A stretch of DNA of 64,000 bases. Source: Candidatus Heimdallarchaeum endolithica. GTDB lineage: Archaea; Asgardarchaeota; Heimdallarchaeia; Heimdallarchaeales; Heimdallarchaeaceae. Position numbers and translations under genes: made by a program. The stretch covers positions 2,959,060 through 3,023,059 of the forward strand of contig CP084167.1 in the NCBI GenBank assembly GCA_021513715.1, given 5' to 3'. Positions 61,300-64,000 of the stretch are shown piece by piece (position 1 is the stretch's first letter; every line of letters starts with the position of its first letter). The notes below the pieces were generated by a model that did no database searches, was not told the origin of the DNA, and saw only the letters and a list, made by a program, of their open reading frames with translations.

Positions 61300-63650
61300 A
61301 AAGCGTTGACATTGAACTGAAAGATTTACTAAAAACTGGAAAAAAAGAATCTATTGATATCAATAATTTAAAAAAACTGAAAAGTATAATCTTTTTTCTA
61401 AATGATGAAGATCGTGTAGTTAGACGTAATGCACAAGAGATTCTTTTATCTGCGCCTATAATCCCAGTTAGCGAAATAGTTGATCTTTATCTTTCTGTGA
61501 ATAGCGAATATGTTGCTGATTTTATACTTGAAAATTTAAATATCTTTTTGGTTGAGTTAGTAGACCGTTTTAACAGTAAAATAGATAGTATCCTTATTTC
61601 AGAGTTAATTAAAAAAATACCAGTTAAAGACTTGTTTGCTACATTAGTTGAAATAGCTGAAATTACTCCTGTTTCAGCTAAAAAGGCAGAACTTATAATC
61701 AGAACATGTCACCCTTCTTTTTCAGAAAGTATGAATTCACTAATATCTTATGATTATATTGAAAATTTCAAGAAAGAAGTAAAAAAACTTCTCTCTATAA
61801 GACTTAAAGAGAATGATAAAAATATTACAACTCTAGTATTAAAAACAGTATGTTTCTTTCCTGAACTTCCTCCATTGATAGAGAAAGAGCTAATCGATAT
61901 TATTAATCATTCAGATATAGAAGAGCACATAATTTATGCAACTACAGCATTAATAAATGTTGATAATAAAAAGAACGCTCAAATTTTGGCTAATAGGCTT
62001 AAATATGGAAAAGATTCGGAAAAAGTAAAGTTAGCTATCATTGAATCCCTTGGTAATTTAGGGAATCCAAAAATAGCTCCTATAATGATAGAGTTATTTG
62101 ACGAGGGGGGACAAATAGCTTATTCTATATCTAAAAGCTTGGGGTCAATGGGTGTAGAAGTTTTGCCCTATTTAGTCCAAGCTCTAAAAGAGGACAAATA
62201 TATTCCGAACATTGTAGAGGCTATGAAACGTATTGGAAGCGCAAGTTTTGAATATTTGATGACAAGTTTGGAAAAAGAACGGAATATACAAATTAGAAAA
62301 AATATTGCTCATTGTTTAACCTTGGTAATGCATGAACAATATGGTTATGAAGGAACAATCAAACTTCTGACTAATGAACTAGCAGGAAAAAATCGGGAAC
62401 TAGTAGATGCAGTAACTCAAGCATTAATAAATTTAGGTACTCCTTCTATAGAATATCTGATCGATGAACTAAATGATAAAGATCGAGAATTAAGGAAAAA
62501 TGCAGTAAAGATACTTGAACATTTTGGAGAAGGAAATATTGAAATTGCTCTCGATGGACTACTTGAAACAGATGAAGATAGAGTAGGTACTTTAAGTATT
62601 ATATTATACATTTATCATCCTGATGAAAGACTGAGAAAATTGGGTTATTCTTTTGCTATTCATAAAGGAAATCTAAGAGCAAAGAAAAATGATAATTTAT
62701 TGATGATACTAACTGATGCACTGAATGAAATTGACCCCTATATTCGTATTCGTTCATGTGATATGCTTGAATACTTCAAAAGTAAAGCTATTCCTCATTT
62801 AACTAAACTTCTATCAGACCCCAATATTTTAGTTAAGAGAAAAGCAGCAGAAGCACTACGCACAATAAAAAGTAAAAGAGCATTGATTGCGTTGATGAAC
62901 GCTGCAACAGATAAAGACCCTATAGTATCAGAAATATCGACAAGGGCTTTGGGAGAGTTAGGAGACCCAGGAGTCGTAGATATTATTCTTGCAAACCTAA
63001 AGAGAAATAGTCAAACTATTTATGAAGCATCAGTTTACGCTCTCTCACAATTGGGTACGCCTATACTGAACAAAATAACAAAGGAATTGAGTAGCTCCAA
63101 TAAGAAAGTCGTAGATGGTATAGTTGATGCAGTTTCAAAAATAGGTGTAGTTGGATTAGAAATTCTGATAAAGAAATATTTAGAAGAAAATGGAAGAAGA
63201 GTCTCTCAAATTGAACGAATAATCGGAAAGATGGGCGAGACAGCGATACCTGAAATATTAAAAATATATGAAAGGATTAATGATTCTCAAAAGAAAGAAA
63301 AGTTGTTGAAATTAAGAGCTAAAATTAAAGATACTTCAGTAGCGACAGAAATAGTTGAAAAGATTCAAAAACCATCAAGTAAAAAAATAGCAATTGAACT
63401 TATAAATTTAATAGGTGTTGAGTGTGCTCATAAGCTAGTTGATGAACTGCTTAAATTAGAGCAAAATAAGGTTAAAAGAATTTTCACAAAGAATATAAAA
63501 ATTGAACCAAAAATATTAGTTTCAATTATTAAGGAATTGAAATTAAGAGAACAACAGCAATTGGCTTTGCATCTTATTAATCAAAACCAAAAAGCGTTAA
63601 AGAAATTTGTAAGTGAGAATCCAGAATTTGAAAGTTTGTTTGAAGGATAA
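61296..63650 (+). CDS. HEAT-repeat solenoid protein, operon partner of the Rab-like GTPase
   Basis: 784 residues, all helical. Regular HEAT units of the form VKLAIIESLGNLGNPKIAPIMIEL occur from about 240, again clearly at 490-620 (SDPNILVKRKAAEALRTI, KDPIVSEISTRALGELGDPGVV); the flanks are irregular. No enzyme or membrane motif. The TTG start lies in the GTPase stop (TTGA overlap). In eukaryotes large HEAT proteins bind GTPases as effectors, exchange factors or transport receptors; the fused translation suggests this one binds the adjacent GTPase, which is inference. Confidence 0.85.
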   Translation: MKSVDIELKDLLKTGKKESIDINNLKKLKSIIFFLNDEDRVVRRNAQEILLSAPIIPVSEIVDLYLSVNSEYVADFILENLNIFLVELVDRFNSKIDSILISELIKKIPVKDLFATLVEIAEITPVSAKKAELIIRTCHPSFSESMNSLISYDYIENFKKEVKKLLSIRLKENDKNITTLVLKTVCFFPELPPLIEKELIDIINHSDIEEHIIYATTALINVDNKKNAQILANRLKYGKDSEKVKLAIIESLGNLGNPKIAPIMIELFDEGGQIAYSISKSLGSMGVEVLPYLVQALKEDKYIPNIVEAMKRIGSASFEYLMTSLEKERNIQIRKNIAHCLTLVMHEQYGYEGTIKLLTNELAGKNRELVDAVTQALINLGTPSIEYLIDELNDKDRELRKNAVKILEHFGEGNIEIALDGLLETDEDRVGTLSIILYIYHPDERLRKLGYSFAIHKGNLRAKKNDNLLMILTDALNEIDPYIRIRSCDMLEYFKSKAIPHLTKLLSDPNILVKRKAAEALRTIKSKRALIALMNAATDKDPIVSEISTRALGELGDPGVVDIILANLKRNSQTIYEASVYALSQLGTPILNKITKELSSSNKKVVDGIVDAVSKIGVVGLEILIKKYLEENGRRVSQIERIIGKMGETAIPEILKIYERINDSQKKEKLLKLRAKIKDTSVATEIVEKIQKPSSKKIAIELINLIGVECAHKLVDELLKLEQNKVKRIFTKNIKIEPKILVSIIKELKLREQQQLALHLINQNQKALKKFVSENPEFESLFEG

Positions 63651-63651
63651 A

Positions 63652-64000
63652 CTAAAATTCTTTTTTTTCAATTTTTCCTTTTTGTATTTGTGGTATTAAC
63701 TCTTTTATCAGTAAAGGAAGTAAGTTAAGTTCCATGTGAAAAGGAGAGTAGATCTCTAAAGTTTTTTCATTTAAATTAAAATAAGGTTTTTCAACTGTTT
63801 GTACAAGATAATGGTCTAAAATTTTGAAATCTTGAATGGTTGAAAAGAGTTTGGAAAAATTTTCAGTTAATTGTTGTAAACTATTCTCTTTTTCTGATTT
63901 TGAAGTAAGCTGGAAAAGGTTTAGATACCCTTCTGTCTCCATGTTAATATATAATTTAGTTGTGTTGTCAATCAAATTTATTCTTGGAAATTTTTCTACT
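63652..64000 (-). CDS. C-terminal part of an unknown protein running off the right edge
   Basis: The frame is open from 64000 to the stop at 63652-63654 (about 115 residues), and upstream codons (VEKFPRINLIDNTTKLYINMETEGYLNLFQL pattern) continue the same coding character, so this is the end of a longer gene rather than one starting at 63975. It contains alternating strands and a helix (LNLLPLLIKELIPQIQKG). Convergent with the HEAT gene, one base apart. Family not recognised. Confidence 0.5.
   Translation of the reverse strand, partial: VEKFPRINLIDNTTKLYINMETEGYLNLFQLTSKSEKENSLQQLTENFSKLFSTIQDFKILDHYLVQTVEKPYFNLNEKTLEIYSPFHMELNLLPLLIKELIPQIQKGKIEKKEF

Noticed and set aside
61296-63650. Prenylation-based link between the CPBP protease and the Rab-like GTPase.
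   Set aside because: The GTPase ends in RRKKREEN with no Cys, so a CAAX-type substrate role is not supported; only genetic linkage is reported.
1-64000. CRISPR arrays, rRNA and tRNA genes.
   Set aside because: Read for regularly spaced repeats, conserved rRNA blocks and T-arm consensus strings in the gaps; none was found. A covariance-model scan would be needed to exclude intron-bearing or unusual tRNAs.

Overview
The window is strongly AT-rich archaeal DNA and most probably comes from an Asgard archaeon; a Heimdallarchaeia-type lineage is my guess, as inference only. The archaeal calls rest on a two-repeat TATA-binding protein, an Alba chromatin protein, TATA-box promoters, GGTGA/GGAGG ribosome-binding sites and frequent TTG/GTG starts. 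The Asgard call rests on eukaryote-like families: a Rab-like GTPase, an Arf-like GTPase, a GPP34/GOLPH3-like protein, a predicted longin-V4R fusion, and long HEAT and TPR scaffolds.

Layout. 1-8 kb: M20 peptidase (runs off the left edge), PLP-dependent sulfhydrylase/lyase, TPR protein, TBP, a second helical-repeat protein, histidyl-tRNA synthetase and an Arf-like GTPase. 8-11 kb: a compact structured RNA candidate with its own TATA box, then two dipeptide/oligopeptide ABC permeases (dppB, dppC). 11-26.6 kb: an accessory stretch that separates the permeases from their ATPases. It holds a HEAT-repeat protein, small membrane proteins with tandem and dispersed duplications, an iron alcohol dehydrogenase coupled to a tungsten-type aldehyde:ferredoxin oxidoreductase with an SCP2-like tail, two decayed copies of one insertion sequence (one fused onto a truncated surface-protein gene), a membrane protein with a clan-CD-protease-like His/Cys pair, and a lone TnpB with a probable omega-RNA. 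26.8-29 kb: ATPases dppD and dppF; dppF carries an unusual membrane hairpin. 29-33 kb: paired coiled-coil/winged-helix proteins, a QueG/RdhA-like iron-sulfur protein, a GPP34-like protein, and a truncated duplicate of the 14.4 kb gene that kept its promoter. 33-40.5 kb: two divergent giant surface proteins. 41-52 kb: HD-domain protein, TauE-type exporter, two sulfotransferases, an operon of two small membrane proteins plus the longin-V4R protein, an overlapping operon of cysteine hydrolase, FAD oxidoreductase and RlmN-like radical SAM enzyme, and an Mth938-like protein. 52-64 kb: two MFS transporters, a receiver/PEP-synthase-like protein, Alba, and an overlapping operon of CPBP intramembrane protease, Rab-like GTPase and HEAT-repeat protein.

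Themes. Two overlapping or tightly packed operons look like membrane-traffic or GTPase-signalling modules (CPBP-Rab-HEAT at 58.9-63.7 kb; two membrane proteins plus longin-V4R at 45.6-47.2 kb). These, with the hydrolase-FAD-radical SAM operon and the structured RNA at 8.6 kb, are the best candidates for undescribed biology. No rRNA, tRNA or CRISPR array was recognised. Functions are assigned by reading motifs by eye; no database search was run.
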